A stretch of 64,000 nt of DNA from CAYVBW01 sp964588685. Its GTDB lineage: Bacteria > Patescibacteriota > Microgenomatia > UBA1400 > PJMF01. The notes under the pieces were generated by a model. It was not told where the DNA came from. It saw only the letters and a program-made list of their open reading frames with translations, and made no database searches. The position numbers were made by a program, and so were the translations under genes. Positions 26,830 to 35,587 of this stretch are shown here, piece by piece (position 1 is the first letter of the stretch; each line of letters begins with the position of its first letter). The DNA is taken from NCBI GenBank assembly GCA_964588685.1, contig CAZPQG010000004.1, positions 1 to 64,000 on the forward strand. Reading direction: 5' to 3'.

Positions 26830-28150
26830 AATTCTGTATGTCGGCAAAGCTAAGAATTTAAAAAAAAGAGTTAAGTCTTATACTCATTTTTCTCGTCTCA
26901 GTGTCAATAAACAGAAACTAGTTTACACTGCCAGCCAGTTAAAATTTAAGCCATTAGCCAGCGAGATAGAAGCCTTGTTAATTGAGGCAGAACTAATTAG
27001 ACTGCATCAACCTCAATTTAATGTTTTGCTCAAAGATGACAAAAGCCCAATTTATATCAGAATTACACGACCTCCCTTTTCTAAGCCGGAATTAGTGCGG
27101 AAACGAGACCTTAATGTTCAGCAGCCAAAAGGAGTTATTTTAGGACCATTTAGCAGTACCACTAAACTTAAACAGGTCTTAAAACTTGCTCGAAAAATAT
27201 TTCCTTGGTGTGATAAAGCTCAAACTCGAATACGAAAAAAAGCCTCGTCAAAGCCGGAGGAATTAGAGCCGGCAGAACTTGAAAAAAAGCTGCAATCTTT
27301 TCACCAAGCTTGTTTTTATTATCATTTGGAATTATGCCCCGGAGCATGTGTAGGCAAAATTTCAATCCAAGAATATCAACAAAATATTGATCAGCTAATT
27401 TTATTTTTAAGAGGTCAAAAAAAACAAGTCTTACAAAATTTAGAAGAAAAAATGCAGCATTTGGCAGCAGAGTTAAAATTTGAGCAAGCGCAGAAAATTA
27501 AATTTAAAATAAGTTTAATTAAAGATATTACCAATCAAAAATATCGACTTAAACCGGATTTAATTTTACCCGCCCTGCACGACAGTGCTCAACAAAATGC
27601 GCTGGATCATTTACGTCGAATTTTAGCCGACTACGGTCTGATCCCTCGACGCTATCAGCTAAAACGAATTGAAGGTTTTGACGTCAGCAATTTAATGGGA
27701 CAAAGTCCGGCTGTATCCATGGTTGTTTTTAGTCAGGCCAGCCCTGACAAGAAAAACTATCGTTTATTTAATATTCGCAATCTCAACCAACCCAATGACA
27801 CTGCTATGCTCAAACAAGCCATCGCACGACGCCAAAATCATCCCGAGTGGGGGAGACCTGATTTAATCATTGTTGACGGAGGCAAAGCTCAAATCAGAGC
27901 TGCTCTGTCAATCTGGGAAAAACAGACACCTGTAATTGGCATTGCTAAAAATCCTGACCGTCTGATTCTTCCGCTTAAACACTATCGCGATCAACAAAGC
28001 AACCGCTTGAAAATTAAGTATCAAATAATAAAATTGCCTTCAGATCACCCGACTCTACATTTAATACAAAATGTTAGAGATGAGGCGCACCGTTTTGCTA
28101 AAAAACAACACACAAGATTAAGAAGGAAAAAATTAAAAAATTCAAAATAA
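26633..28150 (+). CDS. uvrC: Excinuclease ABC subunit C, short form
   Basis: The dual-incision nuclease of nucleotide excision repair. The GIY-YIG domain begins at about residue 52 (QPGVYWF, then ILYVGKAKNLKKRVKSY), with the catalytic Glu in LIEAELI. A UvrB-binding UVR segment lies near 280 (LEEKMQHLAAELKFEQA). The RNase H-like half has EGFDVSN, IVDGGKAQ and RDEAHRFA, which supply the acidic residues and His. The protein ends at residue 505, right after this domain, so the usual C-terminal (HhH)2 DNA-binding domain is missing. The only ATG upstream of the GIY-YIG domain is at 26633, giving a 197-bp out-of-frame overlap with the transglutaminase gene. A rare non-ATG start could shorten it, but at least about 45 bp must overlap. 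Confidence 0.93.
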   Translation: MNNSKSKNSKQSGQSQTNSRSLKQGKKSKRCKTTSLKKKSSYPWESSLALLPSQPGVYWFLNDDNKILYVGKAKNLKKRVKSYTHFSRLSVNKQKLVYTASQLKFKPLASEIEALLIEAELIRLHQPQFNVLLKDDKSPIYIRITRPPFSKPELVRKRDLNVQQPKGVILGPFSSTTKLKQVLKLARKIFPWCDKAQTRIRKKASSKPEELEPAELEKKLQSFHQACFYYHLELCPGACVGKISIQEYQQNIDQLILFLRGQKKQVLQNLEEKMQHLAAELKFEQAQKIKFKISLIKDITNQKYRLKPDLILPALHDSAQQNALDHLRRILADYGLIPRRYQLKRIEGFDVSNLMGQSPAVSMVVFSQASPDKKNYRLFNIRNLNQPNDTAMLKQAIARRQNHPEWGRPDLIIVDGGKAQIRAALSIWEKQTPVIGIAKNPDRLILPLKHYRDQQSNRLKIKYQIIKLPSDHPTLHLIQNVRDEAHRFAKKQHTRLRRKKLKNSK

Positions 28151-28205
28151 ACCACTCGACTATTTCCATTCTGGGTAAAATATTTTGCAATTAAACTTAT
28201 TTATG

Positions 28206-28211
28206 TATAAT
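28206..28211 (+). promoter_or_regulatory. -10 box before small holin-like gene
   Basis: TATAAT at 28206-28211 would start transcription about 30 nt before the ATG at 28250. No Shine-Dalgarno is evident. Confidence 0.35.
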
Positions 28212-28249
28212 AAGGATAATTATTCATTGCTAATCAATATTTTTCTCCT

Positions 28250-28612
28250 ATGAAAATTATTCGCTCTATTTTAATCACTGCTATTACCATTGCCATTCTC
28301 GCCTGGGCACTGCCCACAGTCAGTTTTATGGATTGGACCACACTGCTTTTAGCAAGTTTAGTTTTAACCCTGCTGCAAACTATTGCCAAACCTGTTTTAA
28401 AAATTTTATTTTTACCTATTAATATAGTAACGCTAGGATTATTTTCTTTAGTAATTAATGTCTTTTTATTATGGCTAGCCACTTATCTTGTGCCCGGCTT
28501 TAGCATCCAAGCAATGATTTTATTTGATATTCCTTTGGGGCAATTTGGCTCACTATTGTTCATCTCATTTGTTATCAGCTTTATTCAGAATTTATTAAAC
28601 AAAGTTTTATAA
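28250..28612 (+). CDS. Phage-holin-4-like small membrane protein (PF04020 type)
   Basis: A 120-residue protein that is almost all membrane: four hydrophobic segments at about 4-22, 27-48, 54-80 and 92-115. The polar spots (LPTVSFMDWTTLL, IAKPVLKILFLPINIVTLGL) match the PF04020 family, common single-copy membrane proteins in many bacteria named for distant similarity to mycobacteriophage holins. There is no phage context here, so a lysis role is unlikely. It stands alone before the 7TM/ATP-grasp cluster. Confidence 0.75.
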   Translation: MKIIRSILITAITIAILAWALPTVSFMDWTTLLLASLVLTLLQTIAKPVLKILFLPINIVTLGLFSLVINVFLLWLATYLVPGFSIQAMILFDIPLGQFGSLLFISFVISFIQNLLNKVL

Positions 28613-28711
28613 AATTTTAATGCCGGTGATAAAATATGAGCAAAATAGAATAATTATTGCTTAATACTGACAATAGAAATTAATAAAAAGACATCTTTAA
28701 ATATATTTTGT

Positions 28712-28717
28712 TATAAT
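28712..28717 (+). promoter_or_regulatory. -10 box of 7TM/ATP-grasp operon, nearly leaderless
   Basis: TATAAT at 28712-28717 ends nine bases before the ATG at 28727, so the transcript would have a leader of only about 3 nt. This promoter probably serves the four plus-strand genes up to 32890. Confidence 0.45.
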
Positions 28718-28726
28718 AATCTCATT

Positions 28727-29761
28727 ATGAAACGCTATTTTTGCTTTTTTGCATTCCTATTTTTAATCTTCCTCTTGGGAATAAGTAACGCTAATCGGGC
28801 AAAAAAAACCCGCATTTCTCAAGGATCACTCGTTTTAGCTCAAGATACGAGGCAACCAGAGATAGAGCCTTTTATAGATGAATCTTTGGATGACAATGAA
28901 TTTGAAGAAACCGTTGAACTCGAACCTGTAGCCACTGAATCAGCTGCTGCTTCGCAAGCTGCTGAAGTTGAGCAAAAAATAATTGAGAAAAGAGCCGACG
29001 ACATTACTGATGCTACCGGTGAAAAAAGAGGTAAACTATTTACCTTTTTAAAAGAAAATCCAATTGGACCTTTAAACTGGCATAACTTTTTGCAGCAAGC
29101 TATTCGCAACGCAGCAGAAAAAGGACTTTCAGCCAGCATTATTGTGTTGCTGCTATTATTTCCGATAGTAGCTTCCGTCATTGCCGCTTTTAGGCAAATA
29201 GTAGGCTTGCGAGGCTTTGGAATTTATATTCCCGCTGCTTTATCAGTTGCTTTTGTTTCTACTGAGATAACAACCGGTATTATTATTTTTATAGCTGTAT
29301 TGCTTGGCGCATCAATTACTAAAAAATTAATCAGCCGTTTTAGACTGCCTTATTTACCAAGAACCGCCATGTTAATCTGGGGAGTCTCCATCTTTATTTT
29401 GGCTTTATTAATCTTTTCTTCCAAACTTGACTTTTTTGAACTACTAACGATCAACATTTTCCCAATATTAATTATTATTATTTTGACCGAAAATTTTATG
29501 AATTCTCAACTCTTCAATACTCAACGTGAAGTGTTGAAAATTGCTTTAGAAACCTTATTTATTGCCATCGTCTGCTCATTAATCATTAGTCAAGAAGCAA
29601 TTCAAAAATTTGTTCTCTTGCAGCCAGAGCTGGTGCTATTAGGCACAGCCGTGGCAAATTTTTTGATCGGCAAATATACAGGTCTTAGGCTCACTGAGCT
29701 AACTCGTTTTAGCTCTATTCTCGGTCAAGGTAGTTTGCCTAAAAATGATCAAGCCGAGTGA
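28727..29761 (+). CDS. 7TM protein of the inactive-transglutaminase/RimK-like system
   Basis: A 344-residue membrane protein. An N-terminal signal or anchor helix (about 4-20) is followed by an acidic low-complexity region (about 45-110) and then about seven membrane helices (about 130-330). FRQIVGLRGFGIYIPAALSVAF (about 156-177) is characteristic of the 7TM domain that in other bacteria is fused to an inactive transglutaminase domain and encoded beside a RimK-like ligase (PF14402 type). Here the transglutaminase part is missing. The gene overlaps the next one by 17 bp, indicating tight coupling. It probably anchors or exports the product of the ligases. Confidence 0.7.
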   Translation: MKRYFCFFAFLFLIFLLGISNANRAKKTRISQGSLVLAQDTRQPEIEPFIDESLDDNEFEETVELEPVATESAAASQAAEVEQKIIEKRADDITDATGEKRGKLFTFLKENPIGPLNWHNFLQQAIRNAAEKGLSASIIVLLLLFPIVASVIAAFRQIVGLRGFGIYIPAALSVAFVSTEITTGIIIFIAVLLGASITKKLISRFRLPYLPRTAMLIWGVSIFILALLIFSSKLDFFELLTINIFPILIIIILTENFMNSQLFNTQREVLKIALETLFIAIVCSLIISQEAIQKFVLLQPELVLLGTAVANFLIGKYTGLRLTELTRFSSILGQGSLPKNDQAE

Positions 29762-31019
29762 TGTTTTGGGCATGAATGCCCGCAACCAGCTTTATGTGCC
29801 TCTTAATCCCAAACGGGCTAGGGGTATCTGCCACTCAAAATTTGCTACAAAAATTTTACTTTTGAATGAAGGCATTCCTACACCTAAAGTTTTTGCTATC
29901 TTAGTCACTACTGAAGACGTGAATGATTTTGATTGGCAAATGCTGAAAAAAAACTTTGTCATTAAACCAACTAACGGTCATGCCGGCAAGGGTGTGGTGG
30001 CATTTGCTAAAAAAAGCAACGGTTACTGGATTGATGTAATGAATAAAAAATGGGAGGAGGAAGACTTAAAACTACACTGTTTAGATATTTTAGAAGGACA
30101 GTACAGTTCACACGGCGCCAGCCCTAAAGTTATTATTGAAGAAAGAGTAATTCCTCATCCTGCATTAGCAAAATACGCTTACAAAGGAACACCTGATATT
30201 AGGATCATAGTTTTTAACAGTGTACCGGTTATGGCTTATTTGCGCTTACCTACTAAAGAATCAGGAGGGCGTGCCAATCAAAGTCAAGGTGCTTTAGGAG
30301 TGGGCATAGATATGGGTACAGGTTTAACCACTTATGCCGCTGCTCATAAGACGAAACTGATTCAATACTTGCCGGGTACAAAAATTGAATTAAGAGGCAT
30401 TCAAATACCGTTTTGGGACGAATTACTCCTAAGTGCTGTTCGAGCTTCCAATGCAGCCAAGCTAGTTTATGGAGGAGTAGATTTATTTATTGATGAAAAA
30501 AAAGGACCATTAGTAGTTGAGCTTAATTTTCGGCCGGGCTTGTCAATTCAAATTGCTAATCAGGCCGGATTAAGAAAAAGGTTGGAAAGAATATCAGATT
30601 TAAATGTCATTAATGCCAAGCACGGCATTAAAATCGCCCAAGCCTTATTTGCTGAAAGCTATTTTGAAACTGAAGCAGAAAGAAAAACAATCATTACTCA
30701 TAAAGAAATGGTAACTGTGTTTGGCGATCATGGCTCCAGTCAGGATGTACCGGCTTTTATCAAAACCGGCCGTTTCCGCAGTGCCATTGCCGGTAAAGTG
30801 GCCCAAACACTAGGTTTAATTGACTTAGAAGACTTGCTTTGGTATCAACAAGAACAAGAGGGCAAGGTCCCGGTGGTAGAAGCTGATTTCAAATTAAAAG
30901 ACCAGAGAATTGAAACAGAAATGATCGTTTCCAAACGATTAAATCGTAGCCGGCACAAAGTTGAAATCGGTCGCAAAGACTTAAGTAATTTTTTAATTAG
31001 AATCGAAAGAAAAAATTAA
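29745..31019 (+). CDS. Alpha-L-glutamate ligase-like ATP-grasp protein fused to a retropepsin-like domain
   Basis: ATP-grasp ligases of the RimK-related group (TIGR02291 type) join an amino acid to a carboxylate through an acyl phosphate. Residues 1-310 are the ligase: VLGMNARNQLYV, then NFVIKPTNGHAGKGVVAF near 75-92, DIRIIVFNSVPVMAYLRLP near 150, and VVELNFRPGLSIQ near 257. Residues about 325-424 resemble the retropepsin-like PF05618 domain: VPAFIKTGRFRSAI, then RIETEMIVSKRLNRSRHKVEIGRKDL. The catalytic motif of that fold, DTGA, reads K340-T-G-R here, so the protease is probably dead and may bind product or partner. It overlaps the 7TM gene and is followed 23 bp later by a DUF1704 peptidase. 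Confidence 0.75.
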   Translation: MIKPSDVLGMNARNQLYVPLNPKRARGICHSKFATKILLLNEGIPTPKVFAILVTTEDVNDFDWQMLKKNFVIKPTNGHAGKGVVAFAKKSNGYWIDVMNKKWEEEDLKLHCLDILEGQYSSHGASPKVIIEERVIPHPALAKYAYKGTPDIRIIVFNSVPVMAYLRLPTKESGGRANQSQGALGVGIDMGTGLTTYAAAHKTKLIQYLPGTKIELRGIQIPFWDELLLSAVRASNAAKLVYGGVDLFIDEKKGPLVVELNFRPGLSIQIANQAGLRKRLERISDLNVINAKHGIKIAQALFAESYFETEAERKTIITHKEMVTVFGDHGSSQDVPAFIKTGRFRSAIAGKVAQTLGLIDLEDLLWYQQEQEGKVPVVEADFKLKDQRIETEMIVSKRLNRSRHKVEIGRKDLSNFLIRIERKN

Positions 31020-31042
31020 TTGAAAAGTAAAACCATATAATT

Positions 31043-32011
31043 ATGAGCCTGGTTCAAGATTTAACTCCCACCAATTTACAAGAAGAAAAACAAAAATTTT
31101 TTGACAAAGATTGTAAATATAATCCGCAGTTTAAATACAAAACTTTAGTTACTTTGGATAAACTCTATAAATACCGCAAACCTAAAGAAGAGTATCTGAA
31201 ATTAGCAAAAAAAATTGTAAAAAAAGCATTTCATAATCGAACAGAAGAGGATATCAGATCTCAAGAGGGAGAGAAGATAAATCAAAAACAAGCTAAGAAA
31301 ATGATTGATGAGTTCTTAAAAAAGAACGATCTCACAAAAAAAATCAAAGTTAAATGGTCCAAAAATTTTTTAGGAAAGGCAAGTTTTTTTAAAGATACTT
31401 TAAAACTCAAACTTCCTTTGTGGCACAGAAAATATGAATTTACGGCAACACTTTATCACGAGCTAGGAACCCACGCCATCAGGCGCTTCAATTATATACA
31501 GCAACCTTTCTACAAAAAAAAGAAACAATTCCAGTTTAAAGATTATTTAAAAACTGAAGAAGGCCTGGCTGGTTTTCACTCATTGTTAGGACGTAAATTT
31601 AAACTTGATTACAGTGGAGCTTTAAATTATGTAACTAGCGAAACAGCTCAAAATACATCTTTCATTGGAACATTTAATTTTATTTCGCAATATATTAATG
31701 ATCCTAATCGGGCTTGGAGATATGTAGTCAAGCATAAACGTGGTTTATATGACACTTCAAAAGAAGGCGGTTTTACTAAAGACTTGGTTTATTTTGAAGG
31801 CTTAATTAAAATCTGGCGTTATTTTCAAAAAACAAATTTTGACCTAATTTCACTTTATTGGGGTAAAATTGCTGCTGAAGATATTGAAAAAGCCAAAGAA
31901 ATGAATCCTGATTTTAAACCGCAGCTCCCTCACTTCTATACTCAAAATCCGGATCAATACCAGCAAGAAATAACTGCTATTGCACAAAAGAATTTGCTTC
32001 ATACTTTATAA
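31043..32011 (+). CDS. DUF1704/MATCAP-type metallo-carboxypeptidase
   Basis: A 322-residue protein of the DUF1704 family, related to eukaryotic MATCAP, which removes C-terminal tyrosine or glutamate from tubulin. The zinc motif HExxxH is HELGTH at residues 139-144 (about 31457-31474). The family's EGLA motif follows at 173-176 and contributes the next glutamate. There is no signal peptide. Beside three ATP-grasp ligases the simplest role is trimming or recycling residues those ligases add. It lies 23 bp after the ligase-retropepsin gene and 12 bp before the RimK-like gene, so it is in the same operon. Confidence 0.8.
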   Translation: MSLVQDLTPTNLQEEKQKFFDKDCKYNPQFKYKTLVTLDKLYKYRKPKEEYLKLAKKIVKKAFHNRTEEDIRSQEGEKINQKQAKKMIDEFLKKNDLTKKIKVKWSKNFLGKASFFKDTLKLKLPLWHRKYEFTATLYHELGTHAIRRFNYIQQPFYKKKKQFQFKDYLKTEEGLAGFHSLLGRKFKLDYSGALNYVTSETAQNTSFIGTFNFISQYINDPNRAWRYVVKHKRGLYDTSKEGGFTKDLVYFEGLIKIWRYFQKTNFDLISLYWGKIAAEDIEKAKEMNPDFKPQLPHFYTQNPDQYQQEITAIAQKNLLHTL

Positions 32012-32023
32012 TCAAAGGTAGAA

Positions 32024-32890
32024 ATGAAAATCGCTATTCTAGTTAATCAAATGCTTAACTACTATACTAATTTTGAGCAAGAAGCCAAAAAAGCTCGAGT
32101 TGACCTATCTTTATATACTTATCAGGATATAACCACAATTCAGCTCTCGCCTCAATTAAACCAAATTAAATGCCAACAGCAAGATTTAAAAAATTTTGAT
32201 TTAATTTATATTAAAAACTCCGAACAACAACTTGAATTAGCCACATTGATTACTAAATACTGTTTAGATAATGAGGTTAAAGTGATTGATACCGCTTTGA
32301 TTAAACCACAACCTTGGCTTGACAGCAAAGCTTTTGAAGTTTTAACTTTATCTAATAAAAATCTACCAACTATTCCCTCAATTTTTATTAATCAGACTCA
32401 AATCAATCAAATTAAAACACATATCGACTATCCGTGCGTGATTAAAAAAAGCCGTTTTAGTTCCAAAGGCAAAGATGTCTATCTTGCAAGCAAAGAAGAG
32501 GAAGCCTATAAAATTTTTGAGAAATACCAAGAACCTCTTTTGGTTCAACAATTTATTCCCAACCAAAGTGACTTCCGGTTTCTAGTTATTGACAATCAGG
32601 TCGTAGCTGCAATGGAAAGAATCAGGTCTAAAGATGAATCTTTTTTAAATAATATTGCAAAAGGAGCTAGACCTGTTGCTTATCAACCTGAAGCTCAAGA
32701 GGCTAAGCTGGCCGTGCAGGCTGCTCAAACTTTAAATTATCAAATCGCCGGAATAGATTTATTTAGAACTCCCCAAGGCTGGAAAATTATTGAGATAAAC
32801 CGATCACCCGGTTTCAGCGGCTTGATAAAAGCTACTCAGATTAATATTTATCAAAAAATATTACAGTTTTTTATTGAAACAATAAAATAA
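32024..32890 (+). CDS. RimK-type ATP-grasp ligase
   Basis: A 288-residue ATP-grasp protein. The pre-ATP-grasp fold covers about 1-95. The ATP-binding region has YPCVIKKSRFSSKGKDVYLA near 136-155 and the LLVQQFIP hinge near 180. The metal-binding end is GIDLFRTPQGWKIIEINRSPGF near 243-265. Such enzymes add glutamate or other amino acids to proteins or small molecules. A good Shine-Dalgarno-like AAAGGT lies 12 bp after the peptidase gene. It ends the plus-strand operon and converges with the Mur ligase gene. Its substrate cannot be told from sequence. Confidence 0.82.
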   Translation: MKIAILVNQMLNYYTNFEQEAKKARVDLSLYTYQDITTIQLSPQLNQIKCQQQDLKNFDLIYIKNSEQQLELATLITKYCLDNEVKVIDTALIKPQPWLDSKAFEVLTLSNKNLPTIPSIFINQTQINQIKTHIDYPCVIKKSRFSSKGKDVYLASKEEEAYKIFEKYQEPLLVQQFIPNQSDFRFLVIDNQVVAAMERIRSKDESFLNNIAKGARPVAYQPEAQEAKLAVQAAQTLNYQIAGIDLFRTPQGWKIIEINRSPGFSGLIKATQINIYQKILQFFIETIK

Positions 32891-32958
32891 AGCCAAGAAA
32901 AATCAATTTAAGTCTTCTATATAAAATTCTATATAAAAAAACAACCAATATTAGCAAC

Positions 32959-34347
32959 CTACAATGCCTGCTTAAATCCCGCTTGCTCCAGATAATCTAA
33001 AACAGACTCCAAATCATAATGAATATGGACTATTAATTTATGACCAGTTTGCACAGCTTGCTTTAAAGCTTGCTTTTCATTCAACACAACTTTGCTATTA
33101 AAATCAATCATATTGGATTTTAGCTCTCTATGAAATAAATGGGCTGTTTCACCAATTCCGCGCTCTCTACCACTTGAGTCTACAAATTTTGAAGCACGCT
33201 GACCATCAATTTTGTCATAAATAGTGATACCAGTTAAATCCAAGCTTGTCATTTGGTTAGCATAATCACGTATTGCCGCTTCACTGCGTGTCGGATCCAG
33301 TCTAAGAACTAAATGTGGCTTACTGTCAAAAGATTTTAAGCTTAGACTTTTTCCCCAATTAATTATTTTTTTAATTGAATGAGGTTCATGACCAAAATCT
33401 ACTATTACTGTCTGCTCTTGTCGTTGATAAACTAATAAACGGCCAAATTTTTTAGGAAAAGAAAATGAAGACAGGCTGGTTATTATGTTTTGAGAAGACA
33501 ATTTAGCCTGTAAAGAAGCTGCCACTTGCATTAAATTGCTAGCAATAAAATCATAATTAGACTGTGTTTTACTGCAGCAGCCGCCTTGATTTTCCTGGTT
33601 ATTAATGAAATTTCCAACATACTTAAAATCTTCCAAATTAAAACAAAAATTATTCTGCAGATCAAAAATCTCCTGACTTTGAGGCTGCCAATAATAAATA
33701 TTAAATAAATCTAATTGTTGGTAAAGCTCTTTTAATCTTTGTTTGTTTTGAATCTTAGTTGTAGTGCCAATAATCTCCAAATCTTTTCTAGCAATATCCG
33801 GATGATCCAGCGAGTCTAAACAATGCTGATCATCTAAATTTAAAACATATCTTCCGTGATTTCGTAATTCACGATAAACGAACGATTTTAATAAAGCTAA
33901 GTCTTGTTGGCTTTTAATATTATTGTGGTCAATATGGTCAGTAAATAAATTAGAAAAAATACCAACCGTATGAAAGCTTGTCCCAAGTCCATAAATACCA
34001 CAGCTATAAGAAGCCTCCATAACTATGGCGACATCAGACAAATCACCAGCTTGTCGTTTAAGTAAATGATGCAAATAACGACCCGGTCTAACAGTCGTAA
34101 CTCTGCCAAAATGTTGAAACGATTGCCTGCGAGTATAAATCTGCTTGCCATTAACAAAAACCCCTAGATTGTTAAGCAAAATTACTTGGGAGTATTGTTG
34201 ACTGCGGTGTAAGGCATGACTTAGAATAGTGGCTATTGTTGTTTTGCCTTTAGTGCCGGTCACTACAAACACTTCAGCTTGTTGAGGATTAAAGCTCCTC
34301 AAAAATTTCCGTGTTTCAGGATAATACATGATGTATAATTTTAACAT
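32959..34347 (-). CDS. Mur ligase domain of cyanophycin-synthetase/PgsB-like type
   Basis: An ATP-dependent amide ligase. P-loop VVTGTKGKTTIATIL lies near residue 29. ASYSCGIYGLGTSFHTVGIFSN followed by FTDHIDH matches the arrangement in the Mur ligase half of cyanophycin synthetase and in PgsB/CapB, where a chain grows on its own carboxylates. The C-terminal domain follows (LRLDPTRSEAAIRDYA). The start is taken at the ATG at 34347; a TTG at 34365 and an ATG at 34329 are alternatives. At 34345-34348 the sequence CATG contains both this start and the opposite mnmA start. A CphA-like ATP-grasp gene on the same strand is separated from it by mnmA. The protein has no N-terminal ATP-grasp half. Confidence 0.72.
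   Translation of the reverse strand: MLKLYIMYYPETRKFLRSFNPQQAEVFVVTGTKGKTTIATILSHALHRSQQYSQVILLNNLGVFVNGKQIYTRRQSFQHFGRVTTVRPGRYLHHLLKRQAGDLSDVAIVMEASYSCGIYGLGTSFHTVGIFSNLFTDHIDHNNIKSQQDLALLKSFVYRELRNHGRYVLNLDDQHCLDSLDHPDIARKDLEIIGTTTKIQNKQRLKELYQQLDLFNIYYWQPQSQEIFDLQNNFCFNLEDFKYVGNFINNQENQGGCCSKTQSNYDFIASNLMQVAASLQAKLSSQNIITSLSSFSFPKKFGRLLVYQRQEQTVIVDFGHEPHSIKKIINWGKSLSLKSFDSKPHLVLRLDPTRSEAAIRDYANQMTSLDLTGITIYDKIDGQRASKFVDSSGRERGIGETAHLFHRELKSNMIDFNSKVVLNEKQALKQAVQTGHKLIVHIHYDLESVLDYLEQAGFKQAL
34334..34339 (+). promoter_or_regulatory. -10 box giving a leaderless mnmA transcript
   Basis: TATAAT ends at 34339, seven bases before the preferred mnmA start at 34346, so transcription would begin on or next to the A of ATG. 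Confidence 0.4.
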
Positions 34348-35527
34348 GTCAACTAATTTGCGCAATTATCAAGCGCGGCAAACTAAAGAACCGTTAGTCG
34401 CTTTGGGATTATCAGGTGGAGTTGATTCAGCAGTAGCTGCCTGTTTACTCAAAGAACAAAATTATGACGTCACAGCCGTTTATTTAAAATGCTGGAGTAT
34501 GCGCGGCTGCCGAGCAGAACAAGATCAGCGAGATGCGCTTAAAATTGCTCTTCAATTAAATATTCCTTTTAAAGTTTTAGATTTTAGAAAAGAATATAAG
34601 CAAAAAGTAATGTCTTATTTTGTCAATGAATATCAAGCCGGCCGCACTCCAAATCCGGATGTAATGTGCAATCAAGTCGTTAAATTTGGACTTTTTTATG
34701 ATTGGGCAATACAGCATGATTTTTCTTATATTGCGACCGGCCATTATGCTCAAAGTCAAACCATAAATTTAAGACAAAAGAAAAGACCTGTTTTGTTAAC
34801 CAGTAAAGATTTGCATAAAGATCAAACTTATTTCTTGCATCAAATTGAAGAAGAACAACTCCCACGTGTTTTATTTCCAATCGGACACTTATTAAAAAAG
34901 GAAGTGCGGCAGCTGGCTGTCAGCAACGAGTTGCACGTAGCTGACAAAAAAGACTCAGTAGGCATTTGTTTTGTAGGCGATATCAATGTTCAAAATTTTC
35001 TTAAAAAAAGACTGGGTGAAAAACCGGGAGATATTGTCACTACTGATGGAAAAAAAATTGGCCAGCATGATGGCACTTGGTTTTATACTGTAGGCCAAAG
35101 ACATGGTTTTGCATTGCATACAAACTTAGTAAAAAAACAGACTAATTGGTTGGATGAGCAAAGCAATATGCCGCCATTATATGTAATTGAAAAAAAACCT
35201 GAAAACAATCAATTAGTAGTTGGGTTGAGGTCAGACACTATGACTCGCCAATTTCAGTTAAGTAATTTAAGTTGGATCAATGCTGACTTTGATTGGCAGT
35301 CTTACCCATTGTTAGTAAGAATTCGCCACACGGGCCAACTAGTTAGGTGCCAGTTAAATCGTTATCACGACCAGGCTTGGCAGGTAACTACACAGCAAGA
35401 CTTGTTTGCAGCAGCTGCAGGACAGTTTGCAGTTTTTTATATCAACAATCAAGAATTATCATCAAACACCAAAGGTCGTTATATTTGTTTAGGGGGAGGA
35501 GAAATCACAGCCGGTCACTCATCTTAA
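34346..35527 (+). CDS. mnmA: tRNA-specific 2-thiouridylase
   Basis: It thiolates U34 of tRNA-Lys, -Glu and -Gln, and a target tRNA-Gln(TTG) is encoded in this window. The PP-loop is ALGLSGGVDSAVAACLL. The catalytic cysteine is in GRTPNPDVMCNQVVKFG, with the second in DSVGICFVGD. YIATGHYA, DQTYFLHQI and the C-terminal beta domain (FYTVGQRHGF and beyond) are all typical. The start is taken at the ATG at 34346 rather than 34328, because the -10 box lies between them. The gene sits between two minus-strand genes of the cyanophycin-synthetase-like pair. Length of about 393 residues is normal. Confidence 0.93.
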   Translation: MSTNLRNYQARQTKEPLVALGLSGGVDSAVAACLLKEQNYDVTAVYLKCWSMRGCRAEQDQRDALKIALQLNIPFKVLDFRKEYKQKVMSYFVNEYQAGRTPNPDVMCNQVVKFGLFYDWAIQHDFSYIATGHYAQSQTINLRQKKRPVLLTSKDLHKDQTYFLHQIEEEQLPRVLFPIGHLLKKEVRQLAVSNELHVADKKDSVGICFVGDINVQNFLKKRLGEKPGDIVTTDGKKIGQHDGTWFYTVGQRHGFALHTNLVKKQTNWLDEQSNMPPLYVIEKKPENNQLVVGLRSDTMTRQFQLSNLSWINADFDWQSYPLLVRIRHTGQLVRCQLNRYHDQAWQVTTQQDLFAAAAGQFAVFYINNQELSSNTKGRYICLGGGEITAGHSS

Positions 35528-35587
35528 TTTAACCTAGTTGCAGTCAGCAATTTAATTAAGCGTGTATCTTTAACGGTAATTTTGATT

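Noticed and set aside
28250..28612. Prophage remnant suggested by the holin-like protein
   Set aside because: PF04020-type proteins are common chromosomal genes, and no other phage gene is nearby.
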